A DNA stretch of 64,000 bases from Pseudomonas sp. (lineage in GTDB: Bacteria; Pseudomonadota; Gammaproteobacteria; Pseudomonadales; Pseudomonadaceae). The notes under the pieces were generated by a model, which ran no database searches, had not been told where the DNA came from, and saw only the letters and a list, made by a program, of their open reading frames with translations. The first letter of the stretch is position 1. The number at the start of each line of letters is the position of its first letter. A program made the translations under genes and the position numbers. The stretch is from contig NZ_JAUXMX010000047.1 in NCBI RefSeq assembly GCF_030683065.1, positions 1-64,000 of the forward strand, in the 5' to 3' direction. Shown in pieces: positions 1-11,419 of the stretch.

Positions 1-57
1 TCTACTCAACCGCTTGCGCTTCCGATCTGCTTCAAGCATCTCGTCAGCGGGAGGCGA

Positions 58-85
58 ATAATACAGCGTTTAAAACCGCTGTCAA
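58..85 (-). promoter_or_regulatory. sigma70-type promoter, probable rRNA operon promoter (16S outside window)
   Basis: Reverse strand reads TTGACA-N16-TATTAT followed by TCGCCTCCCGCTGACGAGATGCTTGAAGCAGATCGGAAGCGCAAGCGGTTGAG, which resembles Pseudomonas rrn leader sequence from memory. Confidence 0.65.
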
Positions 86-258
86 CCACCTCATTACCGC
101 TTTCGATCTTCTCGATCAAATCACTAACAAGGCATCTATAACCGCCTCGCTAGCCCGCCGCATCCTACACAGCTTTCGCCGTACCGGAACCCCTCTTTTT
201 AAGCTAACTTCTTGTTTTACAAGAGGTTTACCGAGAGGCCTGCGCCAGAAGAGGTGGG

Positions 259-286
259 ATTATAGGCCCAGCAGAATCTACGTCAA
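259..286 (-). promoter_or_regulatory. second upstream sigma70-type promoter of the same putative rRNA operon
   Basis: Reverse strand TTGACG-N16-TATAAT with a C-rich discriminator, in tandem with the promoter at 58-85. Confidence 0.55.
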
Positions 287-399
287 GGCTTTATTCGGCT
301 TTTATGACCATTAGTGCTTTATCGGCAAAAATAACCTCGCCACAGACCTCAACAGCCACCCCTCACACTAATCCAGCAAGAGATTGATCGCGCAGATAC

Positions 400-437
400 A
401 ACAAGGCCGTCGATACAGCAGCATCGACGGCCTTGTT
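400..437 (-). terminator. hairpin downstream of pssA
   Basis: Perfect 15-bp inverted repeat AACAAGGCCGTCGAT/ATCGACGGCCTTGTT just after the pssA stop. Confidence 0.6.
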
Positions 438-453
438 ACAGCAAGACGACCCA

Positions 454-1269
454 CTACTCAGCAGCCTTACGACGACGCAACTGCAGCAAGTACTGAACAG
501 GGCCAGAGGCGGCATAGGCCAGGAATATGATCAATAGAATACGAGGAGGATCACTGAACACCACAGCAAAGACCAACACTACCGCCAGAATGGCCACAAA
601 AGGCACCCGCCCTTTCAAATCCAAATCCTTGAAGCTGTGGTATTTGATATTACTGACCATCAACATCCCGGCAGCTGCCACCAATATGGCGACGACGAAG
701 GCCATGTTCGACCCCTTGATACCGAAATCACTGAACGCCCAAACGGTACCGGCTACTACACCCGCGGCAGCAGGACTGGGTAAGCCAATGAAGTAGCGCT
801 TGTCGGCGCTGCCGATTTGAGTATTGAAGCGAGCCAGACGCAGCGCCGCACCTGCGACATAGATAAAGGCAACCATCCAGCCGACCTTACCCATACTCCC
901 CAGCGCCCACTCAAAGGCCAGCAACGCTGGAGCGACACCAAAGGCAACCATGTCGGATAACGAGTCATATTCAGCGCCGAATGCGCTTTGTGTATTAGTC
1001 AGTCGCGCCACTCGGCCATCGAGGCTATCCAGCACCATGGCCACGAACACGGCAGCCGCCGCCACATAGAAATTCCCGTTCATCGCATTGATGATGGCGT
1101 AGAAGCCCGCAAACAGGTTAGCGGTGGTAAACAGATTGGGGAGAAGGTAGATGCCGCGATGACGAACCTTACGACCTTCGGCGTCATGCCCCTCCTCGAC
1201 ATGCTCATCGATAGGCAGCAAGCTTTCAGCGTCTGGGGTCAACGGGGACTCTTCTGGACGTTCATTCAT
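454..1269 (-). CDS. pssA: CDP-diacylglycerol--serine O-phosphatidyltransferase
   Basis: CDP-alcohol phosphatidyltransferase motif (LDSLDGRVARLTNTQSAFGAEYDSLSDMVAFG); start trimmed to MNERPEE. Confidence 0.93.
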   Translation of the reverse strand: MNERPEESPLTPDAESLLPIDEHVEEGHDAEGRKVRHRGIYLLPNLFTTANLFAGFYAIINAMNGNFYVAAAAVFVAMVLDSLDGRVARLTNTQSAFGAEYDSLSDMVAFGVAPALLAFEWALGSMGKVGWMVAFIYVAGAALRLARFNTQIGSADKRYFIGLPSPAAAGVVAGTVWAFSDFGIKGSNMAFVVAILVAAAGMLMVSNIKYHSFKDLDLKGRVPFVAILAVVLVFAVVFSDPPRILLIIFLAYAASGPVQYLLQLRRRKAAE

Positions 1270-1381
1270 GAACAACACCTTGCAACTGATTTGGAGAATT
1301 TCGACAGTCGTTGCCAACCAAGGCTAGCTGTCAGCTTTGACTCAACGCTCAGGCTTTATAACAGAAGCCTGCCTCAGAATG

Positions 1382-1410
1382 AAAAAACGCGGCCGTAGCC
1401 GCGTTTTTCT
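1382..1410 (-). terminator. intrinsic terminator downstream of ilvC (bidirectional shape)
   Basis: AAAAACGCGGCCGTAGCCGCGTTTTT hairpin. Confidence 0.8.
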
Positions 1411-1424
1411 CAGATAGAAAACCC

Positions 1425-2486
<1,062 letters not shown>

Positions 2487-2978
2487 TTATATGCTGAGTA
2501 CTTTGTCGCCACGGGCAATGCCCGTGACGCCGCTGCGTACGGTTTCCAAAATCGAGGCTGCGCCTACTGCCTGAATAAAGCTGTCCAGCTTGTCGCTCGT
2601 GCCGGCCAGCTGAATGGTGTAGACGCTGGTATTCACGTCAACAATCTGCCCGCGAAAAATATCAGTGGTCCGTTTGACCTCGGCACGCTGAGCGCCGGTG
2701 GCCTTAACCTTGACCAGCATCAACTCGCGCTCAATGTGCGCGCTCTCCGACAGGTCGACCAACTTGACCACTTCGATAAGCTTGTTGAGGTTCTTGGTGA
2801 TCTGTTCGATCACATGATCGTGGCCGACGGTGGTCAACGTTAGACGCGACAGGGTCGGGTCTTCGGTTGGCGCAACAGTCAGGCTTTCGATGTTGTAGTT
2901 GCGTTGCGAGAACAGACCGACAACACGGGACAATGCGCCTGGTTCGTTTTCCAGTAGCAGGGAAATAATGTGTCGCAT
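2487..2978 (-). CDS. ilvH: acetolactate synthase small subunit
   Basis: MRHIISLLLENEPGALSRVVGLFSQRNYNIESL ACT domain; start trimmed. Confidence 0.96.
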   Translation of the reverse strand: MRHIISLLLENEPGALSRVVGLFSQRNYNIESLTVAPTEDPTLSRLTLTTVGHDHVIEQITKNLNKLIEVVKLVDLSESAHIERELMLVKVKATGAQRAEVKRTTDIFRGQIVDVNTSVYTIQLAGTSDKLDSFIQAVGAASILETVRSGVTGIARGDKVLSI

Positions 2979-2980
2979 GA

Positions 2981-4714
2981 TTAGGTACGCTCCGTCTTGC
3001 TCAGCCACATATCGCGCATCGAACCGTCTTTGATGTGCATCGGATAGACGTGTTCACTGGTGTCAACCTGAATGTCGAGGAATACCAGACGATCCTTCAG
3101 CGCGAACGCCTCTTCCATCTTTGGCTTCAAGTCTTTCAGATCGGTGATCCGCATACCGACATGGCCATAGGCTTCTACCAGCTTTACGAAGTCAGGTAAT
3201 GAGTCCATGTACGAGTGCGAGTGGCGGCTGCCATAGTTCATATCCTGCCACTGACGCACCATGCCGAGCGCGCCATTGTTCAGGTTGACAATTTTCACCG
3301 GCAAATCGTACTGCAGGCAGGTCGACAGCTCCTGGATGTTCATCTGGATACTGCCTTCGCCGGTCACGCAGGCTACATCATCATCTGGAAAACTGAGTTT
3401 GACGCCCATTGCCGCAGGAAAACCAAAGCCCATCGTGCCCAGACCGCCTGAATTGATCCAGCGATTGGGCTTATTGAAACGATAGTACTGGGCTGCGAAC
3501 ATCTGATGCTGACCCACATCGGAGGTAACGAAGGCGTCGCCTCGAGTCACTTCACTGAGGGTTTCGATAACCGTCTGTGGCTTGATGATCGTGCCGTCAC
3601 CCTTGTCGTAAGGGAACATGCCGCGGCTGCCGCGCCACTCTTCGATTTGCTTCCACCAACTAGAGAGCGCCTCTTTGCTGGGGGTCTCACCGATTTCCTT
3701 GAGAATCGCCACCATCTCGGTCAGTACGCTTTCCACAGGACCGACAATCGGTATATCCGCCTTGATGGTCTTGGAGATCGACGCAGGATCGATGTCAATA
3801 TGAATGATCTTGGCGTTCGGGCAGAACTTGCTTGCACCGTTGATGACCCGATCATCAAACCGCGCGCCAACAGCGAAAATCACATCAGCGTGATGCATCG
3901 CCAGGTTAGCCGTGTAACTGCCGTGCATGCCCAGCATGCCGAGGAACTGGCGATCGCTACCTGGATAACAGCCTAACCCCATCAGGGTATTGGTCACCGG
4001 CAGATTGAGCATTTGCGCCAGCTCGGTCAGTGGCGATGATGCGCCACCCATGATCACGCCGCCGCCCGCATATAGAATCGGCCGCTTGGCGCTCAGTAGC
4101 AATTCCGCTGCCTTGCGAATTTGACCCGAATGACCGCGCAGCGCCGGGCTGTAGGACCGCAGCTTGACCTTCTTCGGGTAGACGTATTCGAATTTTTCCG
4201 CCGGGTTGGTCATGTCCTTGGGGATGTCCACGACCACAGGACCGGGCCGACCGGATTGCGCCAGATAGAACGCCTTTTTCAAGACTTCCGGAATTTCGGA
4301 CGCATGTTTGATCATAAAGCTGTGCTTCACGATCGGCCGGGAAATACCGATCATGTCGGTTTCCTGGAAGGCATCGGTGCCGACCATGTTGCTCGGCACC
4401 TGGCCGGACAACACGACCATTGGAATCGAGTCCATGTAAGCCGTGGCAATGCCGGTAATGGCATTGGTCGCGCCTGGCCCGGAGGTCACCAGCACCACGC
4501 CGGCCTTACCGGTGGCACGGGCATAACCATCAGCCATGTGAGTTGCCGCCTGCTCGTGGCGAACCAGGATGTGATTGACCTCCGGCTCCTGGAACAGGGC
4601 ATCGTAGATATGCAGCAGGGCACCACCAGGGTAGCCGTAAATGTTTTTAACGCCTTCGTCACGCAAGAAGCGGACGACCATTTCAGCGCCGGATAAAAGC
4701 TCCACGTTATTCAC
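2981..4714 (-). CDS. ilvI: acetolactate synthase large subunit
   Basis: ThDP enzyme, [14 protein letters not shown]...[24 protein letters not shown] start; adjacent to ilvH. Confidence 0.96.
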   Translation of the reverse strand: MNNVELLSGAEMVVRFLRDEGVKNIYGYPGGALLHIYDALFQEPEVNHILVRHEQAATHMADGYARATGKAGVVLVTSGPGATNAITGIATAYMDSIPMVVLSGQVPSNMVGTDAFQETDMIGISRPIVKHSFMIKHASEIPEVLKKAFYLAQSGRPGPVVVDIPKDMTNPAEKFEYVYPKKVKLRSYSPALRGHSGQIRKAAELLLSAKRPILYAGGGVIMGGASSPLTELAQMLNLPVTNTLMGLGCYPGSDRQFLGMLGMHGSYTANLAMHHADVIFAVGARFDDRVINGASKFCPNAKIIHIDIDPASISKTIKADIPIVGPVESVLTEMVAILKEIGETPSKEALSSWWKQIEEWRGSRGMFPYDKGDGTIIKPQTVIETLSEVTRGDAFVTSDVGQHQMFAAQYYRFNKPNRWINSGGLGTMGFGFPAAMGVKLSFPDDDVACVTGEGSIQMNIQELSTCLQYDLPVKIVNLNNGALGMVRQWQDMNYGSRHSHSYMDSLPDFVKLVEAYGHVGMRITDLKDLKPKMEEAFALKDRLVFLDIQVDTSEHVYPMHIKDGSMRDMWLSKTERT

Positions 4715-5114
4715 CTCTAAAACGCCAGAAAACCGCCCACTGTGAGACGGCCTAAGATAGGTTTACTGCCAAGCAGAGCATGAGCGACGGTGGTCGCCGA
4801 CTACGTCAGCTACTACTGAGCAAGTATTGGGAATGCCCCAAAGTGTTGCGGGGTCTTCCCACCCAGCGCGAGGTAACGCGTTGCGGGTGAAACAGGTCGG
4901 CACGGGTATGCGCCTCATGTCTGCTGAGCTAAAGCCTGCTTGCGGCGGACTCCACTACAGCGAACGTCGAATTGTTCTGATTCGAGGAGGGCAAGTCAAG
5001 TAATCCGTGCCGGATTCTGCAATCAGTGGCTTATCTTTACTGATTACCCAGCGGCGGCAGCGTTTGGTTATGCACCGAAAAAGTTCCGATCAGTAGGCCT
5101 GGCCTGCGTTTAAC

Positions 5115-5160
5115 AAGCGCCGCGAGACTACTGCTACGCGCACAACAAGGCGCGGCGCTT
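5115..5160. repeat. inverted repeat
   Basis: AAGCGCCGCG (5115-5124) / CGCGGCGCTT (5151-5160), perfect 10-bp arms. Confidence 0.6.
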
Positions 5161-5292
5161 CAATCTGGGCGTGTACGATAGTAAGCAAATAGTTGTCGGA
5201 GGCCCCAAGTCCTGTGACACAGCGCAGGATGAAGATGCGACCGATTTGGTTATAGTAGCAACCACGTATCGCAGCTCTAAAAAGGAAACAGC

Positions 5293-5727
5293 ATGCGCCG
5301 TATGATTCTCACCAGCAGCTTGCTGCTCGCCCTGAGCGCAAGCGCCATGGCCGGCCAAGTTTACAAATGGGTCGACGCACAAGGAGGCACCCATTTCAGT
5401 GGGCAGCCGCCACAAGGCCAGCAAGCCACCACTATCAATACCGCGACCCCGCCACCGAAGGCTGCCGAGACTGAGGCAGCAGCACCTTTCGAGAGCGCTG
5501 CCGACCCGCAGCAAGCCGCTATCGATGAAAAAGTGAAGCGTGAAGTGGCGATCCAGGAAGCTGAACGCAAGAAATACTGCCAATCCATGCGAACCAATCT
5601 CGCACAACTGGAAAACAACCCGCGCGTACGCGTGGAAGTTGACGGTGAAGTGCGCAGACTGAGCGAAGAACAGCGCCAGCAGCGGATCAGCGAAGCCAAG
5701 CAGGCAATTGTCAAAAACTGCACGTAG
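5293..5727 (+). CDS. DUF4124 domain-containing protein
   Basis: Signal peptide then GQVYKWVDAQGGTHFSGQPP, typical DUF4124. Confidence 0.85.
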   Translation: MRRMILTSSLLLALSASAMAGQVYKWVDAQGGTHFSGQPPQGQQATTINTATPPPKAAETEAAAPFESAADPQQAAIDEKVKREVAIQEAERKKYCQSMRTNLAQLENNPRVRVEVDGEVRRLSEEQRQQRISEAKQAIVKNCT

Positions 5728-5766
5728 CTCGCGCGACGCTAACAGGCCGTCGAACCGGATGCGACC

Positions 5767-6096
5767 TCAGGCCGCACCGGAAATTAGCTGATCGAAGTCA
5801 CCAAGCAACTTCACTAGCCCCTGCGCCTGCTTACGACGACCACCATAGACCTGCTCAGCCATTGGCTGAATGCCACACGCCTCTGGCAGCGAGGCATCGC
5901 TCTCGAGCAGGTGTTTCATGCGCGGCAAGAATATCCACTGCAGCCATTGCTCAAAAGCCAGCGTGTCAACGCAAAAAGGTTGCTCACTGGCCAGCGCATT
6001 GTCGCTTGGCGCCTGCTCATCCCACCAGCCTTGCAGGCGCAACTCACGCTCAATCAGCAACAGATGTTGAGCGATCACAGGTATACGAGCGTCCAT
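5767..6096 (-). CDS. YqcC family protein
   Basis: LLLIERELRLQGWWDEQAPSDNALASEQPFCVDTLAFEQWLQWIFLPRM. Confidence 0.85.
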   Translation of the reverse strand: MDARIPVIAQHLLLIERELRLQGWWDEQAPSDNALASEQPFCVDTLAFEQWLQWIFLPRMKHLLESDASLPEACGIQPMAEQVYGGRRKQAQGLVKLLGDFDQLISGAA

Positions 6097-6824
6097 TACA
6101 AACTGACCCGCGCCTGCTCGCGCGCCTGCGCCGCACCAGCTGGATCACCCTGCTGCTCACGCGCCTGGGCAATCAGGTTCCATAAACTGGCTTGCAGAGC
6201 CGGGCGGCCACTGGCGTAGCTAAGGCCGCGACGCGCGAACTGCTCAGCCTGCGCCGCATCGCCTTGAGCCAGGCGCACTTCCGCGAGGCGATAGAGTACT
6301 TGCGGCTCGCGCGGAGCAATGCGCTGGGCGCGCTCCAAACTAGACGCCGCGCTGTTCAGGTCGCCACTGCCCTGCTGTTGCTGGGCGGCAGTCAGCAGTG
6401 CCAGCACAGGGCCATCCAGCTGCTCATCGGCGGCCAAACCACCAGACCCCGGCATACCGCTCGGCATCGAAGACGGCACGTTATAGCTGCCCGCACTCGA
6501 GGGCTCACTGAACACGGGGGCCGAGCTAAAAGGCTCGCTGCTGACTGCACCGCTTATCGGTGAGCTTGGCGCTGGAAATGTCTGTATAGGCGTCGAACTG
6601 CCACCCGCTCCGGGTACCATCACTACAACCCCGGAATCCTGAGGCTGGCTCTGCGGCGGCTGAACAGTCGAACCACTCCCCGTACCAGCTTGCTGCTGGC
6701 CATAGACCGACGAACTGGAATCAACAACAGGGATAGAGCCGCGCGGCACACTGGCACAACCGCCAAGCATTACCGAGGCGGTTAAAGCTGGAATCAACCA
6801 CTTAATCACTTCACACCCTCTCAC
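6096..6824 (-). CDS. TPR-containing lipoprotein
   Basis: Lipobox LGGC; TPR-like C-terminus (RIAPREPQVLYRLAEVRLAQGDAAQAEQFARRGLSYA); coupled to mrcB. Confidence 0.8.
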   Translation of the reverse strand: MRGCEVIKWLIPALTASVMLGGCASVPRGSIPVVDSSSSVYGQQQAGTGSGSTVQPPQSQPQDSGVVVMVPGAGGSSTPIQTFPAPSSPISGAVSSEPFSSAPVFSEPSSAGSYNVPSSMPSGMPGSGGLAADEQLDGPVLALLTAAQQQQGSGDLNSAASSLERAQRIAPREPQVLYRLAEVRLAQGDAAQAEQFARRGLSYASGRPALQASLWNLIAQAREQQGDPAGAAQAREQARVSL

Positions 6825-9143
6825 TTAATCCAACCAACCACGTACCCAATCCATCACCGAATCGACCGGCGCCTGAATACCACAAGCCTGACCGGGTACT
6901 GGCTCACTGCCGCGAATATACGGCATCTGCACGACATTCGCGCAGCTCGGATCGGAACCCTGACCAGTAGCAGCATCCACCCAAGCTTGAACAACGTTAT
7001 CCGGTAGTGGCATATCCAGCGGCAGCGGATCGGCCTTGATCATGAAGTCCGTCCAGACCTGCAAAGCACCGGTTGCGCCAGTCAACGGTGTAGGACCATT
7101 GTCATCGCGACCGAGCCAGACCACTGCCAGCAGATCCTGACTGAAGCCTGCGAACCAACTGTCACGTGAGTCATTACTGGTGCCTGTCTTGCCGGCCAGT
7201 GCCAGAGAGCTGGGCAGACGACTATAAACCGAGCGGCCTGTGCCATCGCGCATGGTGCGCTGCATGGCATTTTGCAGCAGGTATATCGCACCGGCATCGA
7301 AACGCTGCTGGATCTGGTAGGGATAGCGCTTGAGCGGCTCACCCTCGGCCGCCAGTACACTGCGAATACCGCGCAACGGCGTATTGAAACCACCATTGGC
7401 GATAGTCTGATACATATCCGCTACTTCCATGGGAGTCAGCGCGCCAGCCCCCAGCAACATCGACGGATAAGCCGGCCATTTACGCGAAACGCCAAGACGT
7501 TCAAGTGTTTTGAGTACATTCGGCACACCCAGCTCCAACCCCAATTTGGCGCTCGACAGGTTGTAGGAATTGACCAGGCCCTGGTACAGATAAACCGTGC
7601 CGTGGGCCTTGCGATCATAGTTTTGCGGGCTCCATACCTGACCATCCTGTCCCTTGATCGAAAAAGGCTGATCTTCCAGCAAGCTGGTAAGCGTGTACTG
7701 GCTCGGACGCTCCAGGGCGGCCAGATAGATCGCTGGCTTGATCAGGGAGCCGATCGGCCTTACCGCATCCAGGGCACGATTGAAGCCGGCATAGCGCGGC
7801 TGACGACTACCGATCAGCACCTGTACTTCGCCGGTTTCCGGGTTGGTCACGACCATTCCGGCCTCAACCTGATCCACACCTTTGCGGCCAGACAAGCGTT
7901 TGAGGGAGTCAGCCAAGGCACTCTCAGCCTTGAGTTGGAGAATCGGGTCGAAGCTGGTGAAGATGCGCAGGCCTTCTTCGGTCAAATCCTCTTCGCGGTA
8001 ATCCTCGCGTAACTGGCGCTTGACCAGATCGAGGAATGCCGGGAACGAGCTATCGGCCATGCTGCCGCGCTGGGTCACGCCGAGCGGCTTCTGCTTCGCC
8101 GCAGCGACCACCTCAAGGGTGGCTACGCCCTGCTCTGCTAGAACATCGAGAACAAGGTTGCGCCGTTCCAAGGCTCGCTCAGGATTACGTCGCGGATTGT
8201 AGTAGGTAGGCCCCTTGACCATTCCGACCAGCAGAGCCACTTGTTCGAGTTTCAACTCGGACAACGGCTGGCTGAAAAAATACTGACTGGCTAAGCCGAA
8301 CCCATGCACCGCTCGCTGGCCGTCCTGACCGAGGAAAACCTCATTGAGGTAGGCCTCAAGGATATCCTGCTTGTCGTAATGCAACTCGAGCAGCACAGCC
8401 ATCATGGCCTCGGTGGCCTTGCGAATCAGGCTGCGCTCATTGGTCAAAAAGAAATTCTTTACCAACTGCTGGGTCAGGGTACTGCCACCCTGAACCACCT
8501 GTCCGGCAGTCGCATTGACCCAGACAGCGCGAGCGATCGACTTGGGCGACACACCGAAGTGATTGAAGAACTCACGATCCTCGATCGCCACCAAGGTCTC
8601 AACCAGATAGGGCGGCACTTGATCAAGCTTGATCAGCAAGCGGTCTTCCTGATGCGCTGGGTACAAGCCACCAATTAGCATCGGCTCCAGGCGAGCTACC
8701 GCCAGGCTAGAGCCATTGGCCTGACTCAGGCCAGCGACGTAATCGCCGGAAAAACGCACGCGCACACGCTGCGACGGCTCACGGCTTTCATAGAACTGGA
8801 AGCCGCGGGTGTGCAGCTCGAGGTTATTGCCGGCTACCGACACGGCACCCGGACCATCGCCTGCACTTTCACGGCGATAACCGAGGGCATCCAGCTCTTT
8901 AAGGAAGTCATCCTTGGCCAGTTTCTGGCCGACGAACAACTCCAGCGGCCTGGCATAAACCTTGGCGGGCACAGTCCAGCGCTTGCCGGAGAATTTCTCC
9001 TGCACTACGGCATCGAAATAAACCGCAAAGCCGGCGAGCACCACCAAACCGACCAAGCCGAGCTTGATAGCCCAGCCCAGCCAAGGGCGCATGCCGCGCG
9101 AGCGACGCTTTGAACGAGAACGAGGAGATCGGGTACGAGTCAT
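6825..9143 (-). CDS. mrcB: penicillin-binding protein 1B (glycosyltransferase/transpeptidase)
   Basis: GT51 motif EDREFFNHFGVSPKSIARA; transpeptidase motifs SLIKPAIY, SAKLG, GKTGTSND. Confidence 0.96.
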   Translation of the reverse strand: MTRTRSPRSRSKRRSRGMRPWLGWAIKLGLVGLVVLAGFAVYFDAVVQEKFSGKRWTVPAKVYARPLELFVGQKLAKDDFLKELDALGYRRESAGDGPGAVSVAGNNLELHTRGFQFYESREPSQRVRVRFSGDYVAGLSQANGSSLAVARLEPMLIGGLYPAHQEDRLLIKLDQVPPYLVETLVAIEDREFFNHFGVSPKSIARAVWVNATAGQVVQGGSTLTQQLVKNFFLTNERSLIRKATEAMMAVLLELHYDKQDILEAYLNEVFLGQDGQRAVHGFGLASQYFFSQPLSELKLEQVALLVGMVKGPTYYNPRRNPERALERRNLVLDVLAEQGVATLEVVAAAKQKPLGVTQRGSMADSSFPAFLDLVKRQLREDYREEDLTEEGLRIFTSFDPILQLKAESALADSLKRLSGRKGVDQVEAGMVVTNPETGEVQVLIGSRQPRYAGFNRALDAVRPIGSLIKPAIYLAALERPSQYTLTSLLEDQPFSIKGQDGQVWSPQNYDRKAHGTVYLYQGLVNSYNLSSAKLGLELGVPNVLKTLERLGVSRKWPAYPSMLLGAGALTPMEVADMYQTIANGGFNTPLRGIRSVLAAEGEPLKRYPYQIQQRFDAGAIYLLQNAMQRTMRDGTGRSVYSRLPSSLALAGKTGTSNDSRDSWFAGFSQDLLAVVWLGRDDNGPTPLTGATGALQVWTDFMIKADPLPLDMPLPDNVVQAWVDAATGQGSDPSCANVVQMPYIRGSEPVPGQACGIQAPVDSVMDWVRGWLD

Positions 9144-9259
9144 GGCGCGGCATTATACGCACTTTAACCAAGACAAGCAGGAGCAGCCCGGCGGTTTGCA
9201 TAGCGGCTCTCAGCGGCCATAATGGCCAACTCTATTTGTTTGAAAGCCAAGGATCGCCC

Positions 9260-10822
9260 GTGAGCCAAGCCCTGATTGCCGCACTGCAGAACCCGGCCAT
9301 TTATCCCCACCCGGTAGAGGCTTTCCAGGTCATCGAGACGCATATCTCCTGGGTAGTGCTGACCGGCCCCTACGCCTACAAGATCAAGAAACCGGTGAAC
9401 TTCGGCTTTCTCGACTTCAGCGAGTTAGCCGCTCGCGAACACTTTTGCCAGGAAGAGTTGCGCCTCAACCAGCGCCTCACTCAAGGCCTGTACCTGGAAG
9501 TCTTGCCGATCAGCGGTAGCGTAGAGGCACCGCAACTTAGCGGCCATGGCCCAGCCATTGAGTACGCCCTGAAAATGCGCCAGTTCCCCCAGGATCAATT
9601 GCTTGCCGAAGTGCAGGCACGCGGAGAGCTGAACGAAGCGCATATAGATGCCTTGGCCAAACAGATCGCCCAGTTTCATCTAGACGCGCCTCTGGTACCC
9701 CAAGCCCATGAACTGGGCTCGCCGCAAGCGGTCATGGCGCCAGTCAGGCAGAATTTCGAACAAATCAGTGCACTGCTTTCGGACAAGGCCGACCTGCAAC
9801 AACTCGATGCACTGCAAGCCTGGGCAGAAAGCAGTTTCGAACGCCTCGAGCCGCTGATGACCCGGCGTAAAGCAGAAGGTTTCATTCGCGAATGCCATGG
9901 CGATATCCATCTCGGCAATGTCACGCTGCTCGACGGCCAAGTCGTGCTGTTCGACTGCATTGAATTCAACGAGCCGTTTCGCCTGATCGACATTGCCTCG
10001 GACGCAGCCTTCCTCGCCATGGATCTCGAAGACCGCGGCCTCAAACCGTTCTCCCGACGCTTTATCAGCGCCTGGCTGGAGCACACCGGCGACTACGCCG
10101 CGCTGGAACTGCTGAATTTCTACAAAGCCTACCGCGCGATGGTGCGTGGCAAGGTCAGTCTGTTCCGCCTCGGTCAGGAGACAGATGCCGTCCAGCGCGC
10201 CGTGATCCTGCGCCAGTACCGCCGCTATGCCGCCCTGGCGGAAAGTTACAGCGCCATTCCGTCGCGTTTGCTGGCCATCACCCATGGGGTTTCCGCCGTT
10301 GGCAAGAGCCACGTCGCCATGCGTCTGGTTGAAGCCCTAGGAGCCATTCGCCTGCGTTCGGATGTAGAGCGCAAGCGCCTGTTCGGCGAACAGAAAGGCA
10401 CCGATAAAGACCAATTGAGCGCCGGCATATACAACCAGGATTCCAGTGCGGCCACCTATCAACGCCTGCACCAACTGGCCGATGCCGCACTGCACGCCGG
10501 TTTTCCGGTGGTGATTGATGCGACCTACCTCAAGCAGGCGCAACGCCAGGCAGCCTGCCAGATTGCCGAGGAAACCGGCGTCCCCTTCCTGATTCTCGAC
10601 TGCAGCGCACCTGATGCAGTGATCGCCAGCAGGCTGGCACTGCGTCAGGAAACGGCCCTGGACCCGTCCGACGCCACCATGGACGTAATCAACGCCCAGC
10701 AAGCCAGTCGCGAAGCACTTTCCCAAGCCGAGCTCATCCTTAGCCAGCGCGTCGACACGCATGAGAGTGCCAGCCTGGATAGCCTGATTGCGCGGATTCG
10801 CCAGCACCTGCCAGGGCTCTAG
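9260..10822 (+). CDS. bifunctional aminoglycoside phosphotransferase-like/AAA ATP-binding protein
   Basis: APH-like motif ECHGDIHLGNVTLLDG; P-loop GVSAVGKSHVAMRL; GTG start proposed at 9260. Confidence 0.85.
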   Translation: MSQALIAALQNPAIYPHPVEAFQVIETHISWVVLTGPYAYKIKKPVNFGFLDFSELAAREHFCQEELRLNQRLTQGLYLEVLPISGSVEAPQLSGHGPAIEYALKMRQFPQDQLLAEVQARGELNEAHIDALAKQIAQFHLDAPLVPQAHELGSPQAVMAPVRQNFEQISALLSDKADLQQLDALQAWAESSFERLEPLMTRRKAEGFIRECHGDIHLGNVTLLDGQVVLFDCIEFNEPFRLIDIASDAAFLAMDLEDRGLKPFSRRFISAWLEHTGDYAALELLNFYKAYRAMVRGKVSLFRLGQETDAVQRAVILRQYRRYAALAESYSAIPSRLLAITHGVSAVGKSHVAMRLVEALGAIRLRSDVERKRLFGEQKGTDKDQLSAGIYNQDSSAATYQRLHQLADAALHAGFPVVIDATYLKQAQRQAACQIAEETGVPFLILDCSAPDAVIASRLALRQETALDPSDATMDVINAQQASREALSQAELILSQRVDTHESASLDSLIARIRQHLPGL

Positions 10823-10982
10823 GAGGCTGTCCGAGAACAGCGACCGTAGCGAGGGAAAGACCGGCTTGAGGCAGTTTTTGTGCTCTTTTGAGGCGAATAG
10901 TCGCTCTATTTAACGAAAAAGAGCACGAAAAATGACCAATCCGGCTTTTCCGCAGTAGGTCAGTCTGTTCTCGGACAGCCTC
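10823..10982. repeat. ~160-bp palindromic (MITE/hairpin-like) element, copy 1
   Basis: Perfect 18-bp terminal inverted repeats GAGGCTGTCCGAGAACAG...CTGTTCTCGGACAGCCTC plus central GTGCTCTTTT/AAAAAGAGCAC; related copy at 34991-35153. Confidence 0.85.
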
Positions 10983-11074
10983 ATAGGCCCAGCACAAGGC
11001 AAATAAAGCCGCGACGGGCAAAGCGCGCCGCGGCCCCCTATACTGCCAAAAAACCCACAACGGACGTCCTGCTC

Positions 11075-11419
11075 ATGAGCCAACCCTGCCAACTCGATAG
11101 CCCGCTCTATCAGCTGCTACATAATGAGAACATCCGTGGCTTCAACGCCCAGAAACCCAAGGATGGAGAGATAGACCTGCGCAATGGCGACTTTCGCGGC
11201 CTTGACTTGCGGGCGATCGACGCCGAGCGCATCAATTTCAGCGGCGCATATTTTCGTGGCACGGATTTGCGCGGACTTGACCTGCGCCAAGCACTACTTG
11301 AAGGCGCCAGCCTGGCCCATGCGCAGATCTCCGGAACCTACTTCCCCGCTGAATTGAGTGCCGACGAAATACTCATGTCGGTCAACTTCGGTACGCGCCT
11401 GCGCTACCGTACGCGGTAA
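11075..11419 (+). CDS. pentapeptide repeat-containing protein
   Basis: IDLRNGDFRGLDLRAIDAERINFSGAYFRGTDLRGLDLRQALLEGASL. Confidence 0.85.
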   Translation: MSQPCQLDSPLYQLLHNENIRGFNAQKPKDGEIDLRNGDFRGLDLRAIDAERINFSGAYFRGTDLRGLDLRQALLEGASLAHAQISGTYFPAELSADEILMSVNFGTRLRYRTR

